From: an uncultured Clostridia bacterium
GTDB taxonomy: Bacteria > Bacillota > Clostridia > Christensenellales > UBA1242
Assembly: GCA_930971385.1 (NCBI GenBank)
Contig: CAKNGB010000002.1
Span: forward strand, 57,451-121,450
Direction: 5' to 3'
Length of the DNA stretch: 64,000 bases
Below are positions 45,801 to 54,515 of this stretch, in pieces. The notes beneath the pieces were generated by a model that saw only the letters and a program-made list of their open reading frames with translations, did no database searches and was not told where the DNA came from. How positions within the stretch are numbered: the first letter of the stretch is position 1; each line of letters begins with the position of its first letter. Position numbers and translations under genes: made by a program.

Positions 45801-46301
45801 TTTACGCTTGAGTTAGAAGATGGGTTTAAATTAACCTCTGTCACGATTAACGGTGTGGAACAGGAATTAAAAACCAATTTCACATTAACTAATATATCAA
45901 CAAACTTTTCTGTGGAAATAACAACCATAAAAGAAGAATTTGAAGTTCTTGTAAATTACGGTAATGGTGGCGTTGTTTCCTCGCTTGGCTCTATGCAAAC
46001 TGTTTCATATGGCGATTCGGTTGAATTCACCATAACTCCATATGAGGGATATGAGATTTCTCGCGTGCTTGTGAATGGCGAAGAAGTGATGGTGGAAAAC
46101 AACACTCTCACTCTTTCCAACATAACCGCTAACCAAAATGTGATTGTGGAATTTAAAGCTTTGGATGAAGGCGATAATTTAACAAATTCCGTGCTTATTT
46201 GGTTTGGAGTGATTGCAGGAATTTTTGTTATTCTTGCTGTTTGCTTGATTATTTTGAATGTTTCAAATAAAAAACAAAAGAATTATAAAAATCATGTGTA
46301 A
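42804..46301 (+). CDS. Large surface-anchored subtilisin-like protease with LRR region
   Basis: A 1,165-residue exported protein with a signal peptide (about 1-30). A propeptide-like region comes next, then an S8 peptidase domain (about 200-475) with catalytic D225 (AVLDSGINTQ), H261 (RHGSHVSG) and S423 (DSGTSMATPHV). A chitobiase-type C-terminal module (about 500-567, YYTLDESLPS), a BspA-type leucine-rich repeat region (about 592-755, repeating 'FxxCxSLxxLNIP'-like units), Ig-like or B-repeat-like modules and a C-terminal transmembrane helix (about 1126-1150) with a basic tail follow. It should be a cell-bound ectoprotease. It sits between rpmF and plsX, an unusual place, and lacks a ribosome-binding site. 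Confidence 0.92.
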   Translation: MSNKLSKLSCLLIVFMAGIIYLFSLNFSNFTYAETYDMGTYEEFNKSLTSLVNESGLYHEGEEYAISSDLVSEIDGEKYVSASALNLKGEDVALSSLDENFYEVSSDGDEIVVNEKKYTNRIIVYYEGNLEPYKTENYAEGLGYHIYQYSSREDTIDAYNYYSSLDYVKSVGYDDVVTASEISDSESTSSGYYSWGAEVIGVPDFMAYLNYTVDDFPTVYIAVLDSGINTQHFLFENRIASEYGRNFTGGAQDDFEDDFRHGSHVSGIIANLTKENVKIVPLKVLDNTGNGTVAMIISAINYVEELNSAHNLNIRFMNMSLGVEAEDGGIYNNYTLESLISRVYNNGKGITSVVAAGNKSRDTHTSSPANISDSFVVSALDKDLTLASYSNHGSTVDISAPGTRINSAYKNSPTQMYEDSGTSMATPHVTAVFALLLSSPTYASYTNLQLEELVKDYAIDLGDEGTDRYYGAGCVSVANIGVTTIGEVTFEEDISNEGYTILTLSYADATDYEIYYTLDESLPSRNSTLYTDPIVLSETTKVTAIAYVIREGAVMQKSALSSQTFYFNNEDLDSAFKISGTLYSGTIEEYTGSLTNLRINSYINGYYITSISSFAFSGVELESITLPTSCTIISNHAFYAQTKLKEITGSYVESVGEYAFSNCTSLEIANLNRVQTISDYAFKDCSVLVGLNAGSSITQIGDYAFQGCLSLKELNIPDVQIVGENAFDNVTLETLTMGGAVSSFGNMRNFHVGTIYAYLNSSFDDLYYEYADNVVDLSMRFLTTLPDRIVVKTSNTSTFSLDYYGAYISYDQSIFPFIQSGSYYTFTDGSQNYNLNNQISEINDNTYRATFSLSGLASNSYVFTMTLIDSYGNSIVSDSMEVLVINSEIEEHTLNFVAGRYQVYVDGQLASNPFTLYDGITYNIEVAPYDSYDITSVSANGDDQSESFSILVKDDLNLDIQVEEKRQFNVSFASSSGANVLVNGEETSEVIIDRGGSVEFTLELEDGFKLTSVTINGVEQELKTNFTLTNISTNFSVEITTIKEEFEVLVNYGNGGVVSSLGSMQTVSYGDSVEFTITPYEGYEISRVLVNGEEVMVENNTLTLSNITANQNVIVEFKALDEGDNLTNSVLIWFGVIAGIFVILAVCLIILNVSNKKQKNYKNHV

Positions 46302-46353
46302 AATAGTTTTATTTCTTGCACAAGGTGTGATATAATAAATTTAGGAGGGGAAA

Positions 46354-46932
46354 ATGAGCACTGGCACTATTGTTGCGATTGTGATTGTGGCAGTTGTTGT
46401 GCTTTTGGCAATTATTTTGATTGCATGGATTGTTGCAACTTACAACAGTTTCGTGAAAATGAGAAATAATGTCGATGAAGCATATTCCACAATGGATGTC
46501 TATATGAAAAAAAGATATGACTTGATTCCAAACCTTGTGGAAACTGTTAAAGGATACGCAACGCACGAAGAAAAAACTTTGGAAGGGGTTATGGCAGCAA
46601 GGTATTCTTGCATGAACGCTAACACTCCTCAGGAAAAGGCAGAAGCAGAAAATATGCTTACTGGCACATTGAAATCGCTTTTTGCTGTTTCCGAAAACTA
46701 TCCAAACTTGAAAGCCGACCAAAACTTTATGGATTTGCAACAATCTTTAAAGACTTTGGAAGAGGAAATTGCAACTTCAAGAAAATACTATAACGGCTGT
46801 GTTAAAACTTACAATGTTAAAAGAGAAACATTTCCAAGCAACATCATTGCAAAATGGTTCAAGTTTGAAAAACGCGTGCTTTTTGAAATTGCAAACGAAG
46901 AAGAAAGAAACGCTCCAAAAGTTCAATTCTAA
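46354..46932 (+). CDS. lemA: LemA family membrane protein
   Basis: A 192-residue protein with an N-terminal transmembrane helix (about 5-30). The LemA helical domain follows: YNSFVKMRNNVDEAYSTMDVYMKKRYDLIPNLVETVKGY, then YPNLKADQNFMDLQ and YNVKRETFPSNIIA. LemA proteins are membrane-anchored coiled helical proteins of uncertain role. An extended -10 (TGATATAAT at 46328-46336) and TAGGAGGGG precede the ATG. A terminator follows. It sits with the subtilase between rpmF and plsX. Confidence 0.93.
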   Translation: MSTGTIVAIVIVAVVVLLAIILIAWIVATYNSFVKMRNNVDEAYSTMDVYMKKRYDLIPNLVETVKGYATHEEKTLEGVMAARYSCMNANTPQEKAEAENMLTGTLKSLFAVSENYPNLKADQNFMDLQQSLKTLEEEIATSRKYYNGCVKTYNVKRETFPSNIIAKWFKFEKRVLFEIANEEERNAPKVQF

Positions 46933-46936
46933 AAAG

Positions 46937-46960
46937 ATAAGGCAAAACGCCTTATTTTTT
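46937..46960 (+). terminator. lemA terminator
   Basis: ATAAGGC/GCCTTAT hairpin followed by TTTTT. Confidence 0.75.
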
Positions 46961-47070
46961 AATAAATTTTTATCAAATTGTGTTTTTTGTGAATTTCTTT
47001 GACTTATTTTCTATATTTTGTTATCATATTTATGCATAGTGTATGCAAATATTTTTTGTTGAGGTATGAT

Positions 47071-48087
47071 ATGAAAGTTGTTGTGGACGCTTTTGGCGGA
47101 GATAACGCACCACTTGAAGTTGTGGAAGGCGCGGTGAACGCAGTTAAAGCAAATAAGGATTTGACCGTTATTTTGTGTGGCGATGAAACTAAAATCAAAG
47201 AGATTTTAAATGGCAGAACGGAAAGAATAGAAATTGTTCATGCCAGTGAAGTCATCACAAATGACGACGCACCAACGGTGGCGATAAGGCAGAAAAAAGA
47301 TTCATCTCTTGTGCGCGCATTTGACATTTTGAAGGAAGATGAAAGTGTTATTGGCTTGGTTTCGGCAGGAAGCACAGGGGCGATTTTATCTGGTGCAATC
47401 ATGAAAATTGGCAGAATCAAAGGCATTTCTAGACCTGCTCTTGCACCAATTCTTCCAACAAAAAAAGGTAGCGATGTCATAATTATCGACAGCGGAGCGA
47501 ATGTTGATTGCAAAAGCATAAATCTGCTTCATTTCGCCATTATGGGCAGTGCATACTACTCTATTGTTGAAAATGTTAAATCGCCAAAGGTGGCACTTTT
47601 AAATAATGGTAGCGAAGAGCATAAGGGCAATGAACTTGTGAAAGAAACCTATCCTCTTATGAAAAAACTTCCAATCAATTTTGTGGGAAATTGCGAAGGC
47701 AAGGAAGTTATGTCTGGCGATGTGGATGTGATTGTGACTGACGGATTTGCAGGTAATGTGCTTTTAAAAGGTGTGGAAGGCACAGCAAGCGCCATTCTTT
47801 CTGTGCTTAAGCAGGAGATTAAATCAAGACCAATGTCGATGATAGGTGCACTTTTCATGAAAAAAACTTTCAAAAACATCAAGAAAAAGTTGGATGCTAA
47901 TAAGCATGGAGGAGCGCCATTTTTAGGTTGCAAAAAACTTGTGGTTAAAAATCACGGCTCATGCGGAAGAGATAACATCACAGCATCCATTAACCAAGTC
48001 ATTAAACTTCATGAAAATAATTTGATTTATAAAATTGAAAATATGATAAGCGAAATGACGGAAAAAGTTGAGGCACCAAATGATTGA
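47071..48087 (+). CDS. plsX: Phosphate acyltransferase PlsX
   Basis: A 338-residue enzyme converting acyl-ACP to acyl-phosphate, the first step of phospholipid synthesis in Firmicutes. Signatures: VVVDAFGGDNAPLEVVEGA, GLVSAGSTGAILSGA, DSGANVDCKS, NNGSEEHKGNEL, GDVDVIVTDGFAGNVLLKGVEG and the C-terminal YGGAPFLG-like HGGAPFLGCKK. The ATG at 47071 follows TTGAGGT. rnc overlaps its end by 8 nt; the acpP gene often found between plsX and rnc is missing. Confidence 0.96.
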   Translation: MKVVVDAFGGDNAPLEVVEGAVNAVKANKDLTVILCGDETKIKEILNGRTERIEIVHASEVITNDDAPTVAIRQKKDSSLVRAFDILKEDESVIGLVSAGSTGAILSGAIMKIGRIKGISRPALAPILPTKKGSDVIIIDSGANVDCKSINLLHFAIMGSAYYSIVENVKSPKVALLNNGSEEHKGNELVKETYPLMKKLPINFVGNCEGKEVMSGDVDVIVTDGFAGNVLLKGVEGTASAILSVLKQEIKSRPMSMIGALFMKKTFKNIKKKLDANKHGGAPFLGCKKLVVKNHGSCGRDNITASINQVIKLHENNLIYKIENMISEMTEKVEAPND

Positions 48088-48700
48088 TGATAAATTAAAA
48101 ATTAAATTTAAGGATAGAAAATTAATCAACAGGGCGCTGACTCATCCGTCAAAAAGTAAGGATAACTATCAGCGTTTGGAGTTTTTGGGCGACAGCATTT
48201 TAGATTTCTTAGTGGGTGAATATCTGTTCAAAAATTCCACTTTCGACGAAGGAAAACTGACAGTTTTGCGGGCACATTATGTGTCAGAAGAGAATTTGGC
48301 AGAGTGTTTCAATAAACTTAACATCGAGGATGAACTTATCTTAGGTAAAAGTTTGCAAAACAAAGTGTCAAAAGCAATTAAAGCCGATGTTATGGAGGCT
48401 GTTATTGCCGTTATATATCTTGAAAACGGGCTTGATTTTGTGCGGGATTTTCTTGTTAAAGTGCTGGAACTTGATGGATTTAAAAGCGTTGAGAACACCA
48501 ACTATAAGTCGCAACTTCAAGAGCTTGTGCAGGCAAATTTTAAATGCACAATGCAGTATGTGACTGTTAAAGAGGGCAACATCTTCACTTCGCAATTTTA
48601 TATGGACGAGGACCTTGTGGCAACAGGCTATGGGAATGACAAGATGAGTGCAGAGCAAAATTGTGCCTATGTTGCCATAAATAAGTTGTTTAGTGATTAA
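48080..48700 (+). CDS. rnc: Ribonuclease III
   Basis: A 206-residue double-strand-specific RNase. The catalytic signature RLEFLGDSILD is near residue 35. The second acidic set lies in KADVMEAVIAVIYLENG, and a C-terminal double-stranded RNA-binding domain ends with KMSAEQNCAYVAINKL. It is on the short side for the family. Its start overlaps the plsX stop (ATGATTGA) and it has no own ribosome site, so translation is coupled. Confidence 0.95.
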   Translation: MIDDKLKIKFKDRKLINRALTHPSKSKDNYQRLEFLGDSILDFLVGEYLFKNSTFDEGKLTVLRAHYVSEENLAECFNKLNIEDELILGKSLQNKVSKAIKADVMEAVIAVIYLENGLDFVRDFLVKVLELDGFKSVENTNYKSQLQELVQANFKCTMQYVTVKEGNIFTSQFYMDEDLVATGYGNDKMSAEQNCAYVAINKLFSD

Positions 48701-48779
48701 AATTCTTGCATTTTGTTTTTAAATTTTTTCAAAATATGCTAGAATATTGTAAAGGTTTACAACATTAAAGGAAAAAGTT

Positions 48780-51700
48780 ATGTATTTTAAAAAAATTGAA
48801 ATGATTGGATTTAAGTCGTTTGCGGACAAGACCACCATCGAATTTAATGGTGGTTTTACTGCTATCGTTGGACCTAACGGTTGCGGGAAAAGCAATGTTT
48901 CTGATGCTATTCGTTGGGTGCTTGGTGAGCAGAGCGCAAAAAGTTTGCGTGGTGACAATATGCAAGATGTCATCTTCAAAGGCACGGAAAAAAGAAGAAG
49001 TTTGTCGTATTGCGAAGTGACACTCACTTTTGATAATACCGACAGATTTTTCAATATCTCATACGATGAGCTTTCCATCACAAGAAAGTTGTATCGTTCG
49101 GGCGAAAGCGAATATCAAATCAACAAAAACACTTGCAGGCTTAAAGATATTATCGACCTTCTTTTCGACAGCGGTATTGGTAAAAACGGCTATTCGGTTA
49201 TCGGTCAGGGTAAGGTCAGTGAGATTGTGGATGAAAAGCCTGAAGAACGTCGTGTTATGTTTGAAGAGGCAGCGGGTATTGCAAAGTTTAAAAGCAGAAA
49301 GGATGAGGCGGAAAGAAAATTGGCGCGCACAAGAGAAAATTTGGTGCGTATTGATGATATTGTTGCCGAAATTGAACGCCAAATGGGACCTTTAAAAAAG
49401 CAAGCGGAGGACGCCAAAAAATATTTGGAATATAAAGGGCAATTGAAAGATTTGGAAGTCAACGCCTATGTGTATCAATATGAAAACGCACATAATGTTA
49501 AGGCGGAAATCAATCAAAGGCTTGCGGGTTATGCAGAGGAGTTAACAAACCGTCAGCGTGATTTGGAAGAAACATCCAATAAATATGACGCAGAACTTAA
49601 AAAAATGTCAGAGTTTGATAAGGAAATTTCTGCACTTAACGAAGAACTTTTGCGCGTGACCGTGGAACTTGAAAAGCAAGAAGGTGAGGTTAGAGTTGTT
49701 CGTGAAAAGATTAACTACACTCAGCGTGAAAACGACCGCTTGCATCTTGATTTATCCAACGCCAACACCATTTTAGAAAACTGCGAAAGTCAGCGCGAAG
49801 TTAAAAGCAAGGAACTTGAAGAGTTGTCGGATAGGCTGGAAACTTTAAAAAAGACCTATGCGGGACTCTCCAATAAACATCTTGAAATTGTTGATGAAAT
49901 GACGTTAAGCGAAAATGAGGCAGGGCTTTCTCAACAAAAGTTTATCGACACATTAGGTTCACTTTCTGATGTTAAGAGTAATGCTTCGCGCTATGAGGCG
50001 GAAAGAAATATTTTGAAAGAAAACCTTGAAAACTTGCAAAAGAATTTAATTGAGGCTCAAAAAAAGGTTGATGAATTAAGGAAGTTTAACGAAGAAGCAA
50101 AGAAAAATGTGGAAATGCTTTCAACTAGTTTTAACGATTTGAAAGATAGGTGCGGAGATGTTTCAAGTAAAAATTTCTTAGCAAACAAAAGGATGAAGGA
50201 ACTGGAAACCGAACATGCCAATCTGTTAACACAGATAAAGGTGTTTGAAAACAGAAGAAAACTTCTAACCGAAATGCAAGCTGAGTTTGAAGGCTATGCC
50301 ACAAGTGTTAAGCGAATTTTAAAGGAAAGCGAAAGAAATGCTGAAATTTCCAGCAAAATGGTGGGTGTTTTGGCATCGTTAATCAAAGTGCCTGCCAAAT
50401 TTGAAACCGCGATTGAAGTTGCACTTGGCAATGCTGTTCAAAACATTGTCACCTTTAATGAAAACGGCGCAAAGGACTTGATTGCGTATTTAAAGAAAAA
50501 CGAATTTGGTCGAGCCACATTCCTTCCAATCACCTCAATGAAAAGGCGAGATTTAGACGAGCAAAGGGTGAGAGGTGTTGGTGGTGTTTTTGGAATTGCC
50601 AGCAAGTTGATTGAATACGATAAGCAAATCGACAATGTTATAAGCAACCTTCTTGGTGCAACAGTTATTGTTGACAACATGGAAACTGCAGTTAACCTTG
50701 CAAATGCCAACCGTTTTTCTTTCAAAATTGTCACACTGGACGGCGATGTTGTCAGCACACAAGGCTCGCTTACAGGTGGAAGCAAGAAAAGTCAGGCTGT
50801 AAACCTTATCTCTCGTCAGCGTGAAATTGAAACGCTTGGCAGAGAAATTGAAAAATTGCAAACAGCAGAGCGCGAAGAACTTGCCGAGATTGAAAAACTT
50901 AAAAATGAGATATATGAACTTTCAAAATCTGAAACTGAATTAAATTCGCAAAGAAGCGATTGCGAAATTAGGCTTGTTAAAGAGCAGGAAAAACTCGATG
51001 CCAACAGCAAAGATTTGGAAGAGGCGCTTGATGAAGCAAAGGTCTATGGCATGGAAAAGACCTCTGTGGAAAACAAAATTAAACTTATCGACGGCGAACT
51101 TTCAGAAATCAATCTTGTTAAAAACGCTCTCAGCGGAAACAAGGAGGATGCTGACCTTTTAATTAAGCAAAAACAAGAAAAATCTAACGCTCTTAGGCAG
51201 GAACGCGACGAGATTGTTAGCAAAATGACAACCATCAAAGTTGAGATTGCCTCTTGCGAAGAAAAAGTTAAGGGTGTTTCGGATGAAATTGACAGGCTTA
51301 TTGCTGAAATTGACAAGCAAAATGCTAATGTTTCAAGCACCAAAAAGGCGATTGCAGATAATGACGCTTTCATCGAACAAGCAGAGAACATCATTAAGGT
51401 GCAAATTGAAAATGCCAAACCTTCAACCGCAAAAGACAATATGAATTCTATTCGCGAGCGTCGTGAGAAGTTGGAAAACGAAAAGGGTGATATGTCGTCT
51501 GTTTTGAAAAAGTATGACGAACAAAAAACGCAAATTTTGGAGGAGATTTCCAGGCTTAACGACAGGAAATATCGCGAAGAGATGAATCTATCAAAAGTGG
51601 ACAGCGAACTTGAGGCTATGCAAGAGCGAATTTATGAGGAATACAGCCTCACATATAACACTTGCCTTGAACACAAGAGACCAGATTTCGACATCAAAGA

Positions 51701-52367
51701 GGCATCCATACAAATTAACAAATTGAAAAAAGATATCTCGGCGCTTGGCTATGTTAATGTGCATGCGATTGAAGATGTTGCCACGCTACTGGATAGATAT
51801 AACGATATGTCAACTCAGTCGGAGGACCTTAAAAAAGCAGAAGAGGACTTGGTTAAAATCATCAAAGATTTGTCTGGCGAAATGCTGACCAAATTCAATG
51901 AGGAGTTTGAAAAAATCAACAGTTCCTTTAAGGTTGTTTTCCGTGAATTGTTTGGTGGCGGAAACGCAAGGCTGGAACTCACTGAAAGTGAGGACCCTCT
52001 TCTTGCTGGCGTGGAAATTATGGTGCAACTTCCAGGTAAGGCGGCAAACAAATTGTCACTTTTGTCTGGTGGAGAAAAAACGCTCACGGCAATTGCACTT
52101 CTATTTTCAATTTTGCGCTTAAAACCACTTCCATTCTCGCTTCTCGACGAAATTGAGGCGGCGCTTGACGATGCAAACATTGAAAGATTTGCGCAATATC
52201 TTAAAAAATTGTCGCAAACCACGCAATTCATTGTTATCACTCACAGAAAACCAACCATGGAACTTGCCGACAGTTTGTATGGAGTGACAATGGAAGAAAA
52301 AGGCGTTTCAAAAATCGTTTCTGTTAAACTTGCCGACGCAATCAAGCAGGCAGAACAAGCAAATTAA
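48780..52367 (+). CDS. smc: Chromosome segregation protein SMC
   Basis: A 1,195-residue SMC ATPase. The N-terminal head has Walker A GPNGCGKSNV (31-40). The two long coiled coils flank a hinge domain (about 520-640, GVLASLIKVP ... GGSKKS). The C-terminal head has the signature LSGGEKTLTAIALLFSI and Walker B FSLLDEIEAALDD. It loads on DNA with ScpAB to compact and segregate the chromosome. AAAGGA precedes the ATG. ftsY follows after 9 nt, the standard rnc-smc-ftsY order. Confidence 0.98.
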   Translation: MYFKKIEMIGFKSFADKTTIEFNGGFTAIVGPNGCGKSNVSDAIRWVLGEQSAKSLRGDNMQDVIFKGTEKRRSLSYCEVTLTFDNTDRFFNISYDELSITRKLYRSGESEYQINKNTCRLKDIIDLLFDSGIGKNGYSVIGQGKVSEIVDEKPEERRVMFEEAAGIAKFKSRKDEAERKLARTRENLVRIDDIVAEIERQMGPLKKQAEDAKKYLEYKGQLKDLEVNAYVYQYENAHNVKAEINQRLAGYAEELTNRQRDLEETSNKYDAELKKMSEFDKEISALNEELLRVTVELEKQEGEVRVVREKINYTQRENDRLHLDLSNANTILENCESQREVKSKELEELSDRLETLKKTYAGLSNKHLEIVDEMTLSENEAGLSQQKFIDTLGSLSDVKSNASRYEAERNILKENLENLQKNLIEAQKKVDELRKFNEEAKKNVEMLSTSFNDLKDRCGDVSSKNFLANKRMKELETEHANLLTQIKVFENRRKLLTEMQAEFEGYATSVKRILKESERNAEISSKMVGVLASLIKVPAKFETAIEVALGNAVQNIVTFNENGAKDLIAYLKKNEFGRATFLPITSMKRRDLDEQRVRGVGGVFGIASKLIEYDKQIDNVISNLLGATVIVDNMETAVNLANANRFSFKIVTLDGDVVSTQGSLTGGSKKSQAVNLISRQREIETLGREIEKLQTAEREELAEIEKLKNEIYELSKSETELNSQRSDCEIRLVKEQEKLDANSKDLEEALDEAKVYGMEKTSVENKIKLIDGELSEINLVKNALSGNKEDADLLIKQKQEKSNALRQERDEIVSKMTTIKVEIASCEEKVKGVSDEIDRLIAEIDKQNANVSSTKKAIADNDAFIEQAENIIKVQIENAKPSTAKDNMNSIRERREKLENEKGDMSSVLKKYDEQKTQILEEISRLNDRKYREEMNLSKVDSELEAMQERIYEEYSLTYNTCLEHKRPDFDIKEASIQINKLKKDISALGYVNVHAIEDVATLLDRYNDMSTQSEDLKKAEEDLVKIIKDLSGEMLTKFNEEFEKINSSFKVVFRELFGGGNARLELTESEDPLLAGVEIMVQLPGKAANKLSLLSGGEKTLTAIALLFSILRLKPLPFSLLDEIEAALDDANIERFAQYLKKLSQTTQFIVITHRKPTMELADSLYGVTMEEKGVSKIVSVKLADAIKQAEQAN

Positions 52368-52376
52368 GGAGAGAAT

Positions 52377-53273
52377 ATGGGACTTTTTAAAAAAATTGGT
52401 CAAGCGCTTAGGAAAACAAAAGAAGCTTTAACAAGAAAAATCGACGAACTTTTAAGCCATGGTGAACTTAACGACGAATTTTTCGACGATTTAACCGATG
52501 TTCTAATTTCTTGTGATGTTGGTGTGAAAAGTTCCATGGAAATCGTGGATGAACTTCGTGATGTTTGCCATGCAAAAAAAGTGAGAAATGGCGATGGGGT
52601 TAAAAAAGTTTTAAAGGAAATTTTGAAGCAATACTTCATGGATGCGCCTAAAATTGAAACTGAATATCCTTGCATCATCACAATTGTTGGGGTTAATGGT
52701 GTGGGAAAAACAACAACGATTGGAAAACTTGCAAATTATTTTAAGAGCATGAAAAAAGATGTCACCCTTGTTGCAGGCGACACTTTCCGTGCAGCCGCGT
52801 CATCGCAATTAAATGAGTGGGCAGAGCGAACAAAAACAAGAATAATCAAGCACGCAGAGGGAGCGGATGCAGCGGCTGTTGTTTTCGACGGCATTGCAAG
52901 CGCAAAAGCAAAAAAGACGGATGTTTTGATTGTGGACACAGCTGGCAGGCTTCACACAAAAACCAATCTTATGGAAGAACTTAAAAAAATCAATAAAATC
53001 ATCAATCGAGAATATGCTGAGGCTCATAAATACACCTTTATTGTGCTTGACGCAACAACTGGTCAGAATGCACTTTCGCAAATCAAGGCGTTTGATGAAT
53101 TTGTGGAGATTGACGGAATTGTGCTAACAAAACTTGACGGAACGGCGAAGGGTGGCGTTATTGTGGCAATTGAAAAAGAATATAAACTTCCAGTTGTTTT
53201 CGTGGGAACTGGTGAAGGAGCCAGTGACCTTCAACCATTTGACGCGGAAGAGTTCGTGGAAGAACTGTTTTAA
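52377..53273 (+). CDS. ftsY: Signal recognition particle receptor FtsY
   Basis: A 298-residue SRP GTPase that docks ribosome-nascent chain complexes at the membrane. It has an N-terminal helical domain, G1 GVNGVGKTTTIGKLA, DTFRAAASSQL, G3 DTAGRLHTKTNLMEEL, G4 TKLDGTAKGG and GEGASDLQPFD near the end. The acidic A domain is nearly absent, as in many Firmicutes. AAGGAGAG precedes the ATG, 9 nt after smc. Confidence 0.98.
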   Translation: MGLFKKIGQALRKTKEALTRKIDELLSHGELNDEFFDDLTDVLISCDVGVKSSMEIVDELRDVCHAKKVRNGDGVKKVLKEILKQYFMDAPKIETEYPCIITIVGVNGVGKTTTIGKLANYFKSMKKDVTLVAGDTFRAAASSQLNEWAERTKTRIIKHAEGADAAAVVFDGIASAKAKKTDVLIVDTAGRLHTKTNLMEELKKINKIINREYAEAHKYTFIVLDATTGQNALSQIKAFDEFVEIDGIVLTKLDGTAKGGVIVAIEKEYKLPVVFVGTGEGASDLQPFDAEEFVEELF

Positions 53274-53376
53274 TTTTTGGGATAGATATGTTTTCAAAGT
53301 TTTAAAAGCATTAACTCAATATTAAAAGTTAATCACATTGAAATTTAATAAAAATCAACATTTTGTTGTGTTTTAT

Positions 53377-53418
53377 TTGCATACTACACTAGATTTTGAG
53401 GTGGTATGCATTTTTTTT
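53377..53418. repeat. Dispersed palindromic intergenic repeat, copy 3
   Basis: TTGCATACTACAC and GAGGTGGTATGCATTTTTTTT form an imperfect hairpin with a T8 tail about 100 nt after ftsY, and could end its transcript. The remainder of the 346-nt gap to sigK is very AT-rich; I see no further gene, only a CATATAAAT box near 53594-53602 that might be a sporulation promoter (weak). Confidence 0.6.
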
Positions 53419-53619
53419 ATTGAATTATTTTAAAATTTGTGCGTTTTTAATTTTGTGTTTTATGCTTAAACTTTATAAATTTAACTTAATAAAAATGTTA
53501 CGGCTATTTTAATTATATGCGTATTTAAATTAATTTTTTAAAGATTGTCCAGATAAACTTATAAAATTTTTGTCAAAATTCGACAAGATTTCTCATATAA
53601 ATTTGTCATAGGAGTCTTT

Positions 53620-54339
53620 ATGATTTTTGAAAGTTTTGTTTATTTTTTTAGCCGAATAAGTTTATTCACGAATTACATCAACACAGTGCAAGGTTTTCCT
53701 AAACCTCTGACCCTTGAAGAAGAAAAACGAGAATTTAAAAAAATGCGCGCAGGAGATAAGAAGGCGAGAGAAAAACTTATTAGTCATAACTTGCGATTGG
53801 TGGCTCATGTTGTTAAAAAATACACCAATTCGCTTGAAGTTGACGATTTGTTGTCGGTGGGAACGATTGGTCTTATCAAAGCAATTGACACTTTCGATTA
53901 TGACAAAAAAGTTCAACTTTCCACATATGCGGCAAGATGCATAAACAATGAAATTTTGATGCTTATTAGGGCGAATAAAAAGCACAAAAATGTTGTTTCG
54001 CTTAACAGTTTAACAAGCAGTAATGAAGAGGATAACGATTTGGAACTTGAAGATGTGCTGTCGTCAGATGAAGATGAACTTTTCATTCAAGTGGATAATA
54101 ATTTAACCATGCAAAAAATTGAAAAAATCATTTCCACTAAACTTGATGAGAGGGAGAGGGAAATTATAATTCTTCGCTATGGCTTAAACAATAAGCGTGC
54201 TTTGACGCAAAAGGAGGTTGCGGATAAACTTGGAATTTCCAGGTCTTATATTTCGCGTATTGAAAATAAAGCGCTTGAAATCATAAAAGAAAATTTTGAA
54301 AAAGAACAAATTATGCTTAAAATGGAAGAAAATGAATAA
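53620..54339 (+). CDS. sigK: Sporulation sigma factor SigK
   Basis: A 239-residue sigma-70 family factor. Region 2 reads NLRLVAHVVKKYTNSLEVDDLLSVGTIGLIKAIDTFDYDKKVQLSTYAARCINNEILM, and region 4 ends in LTQKEVADKLGISRSYISRIENKALE. The N-terminal FPKPLTLEEEKREFKKM and the short pro-sequence match SigK, the late mother-cell factor, better than SigE. It is a single intact frame, with no skin-type interruption. GGAG precedes the ATG. Confidence 0.9.
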   Translation: MIFESFVYFFSRISLFTNYINTVQGFPKPLTLEEEKREFKKMRAGDKKAREKLISHNLRLVAHVVKKYTNSLEVDDLLSVGTIGLIKAIDTFDYDKKVQLSTYAARCINNEILMLIRANKKHKNVVSLNSLTSSNEEDNDLELEDVLSSDEDELFIQVDNNLTMQKIEKIISTKLDEREREIIILRYGLNNKRALTQKEVADKLGISRSYISRIENKALEIIKENFEKEQIMLKMEENE

Positions 54340-54515
54340 AATTTCAAATTTTTTTTGAAAATTCAAGTAATTTTGATTAATTTTTGCAAACAAATTAAAA
54401 TTTTTTAAAAATTTATTTTAAAACGCTTGACAACACTTTTTTATTTTATTATAAAATTAAAGTATAAAAAGTATATATAATTTATTTTTTGTATTTTTAT
54501 TTTAAGAGGTGACGT

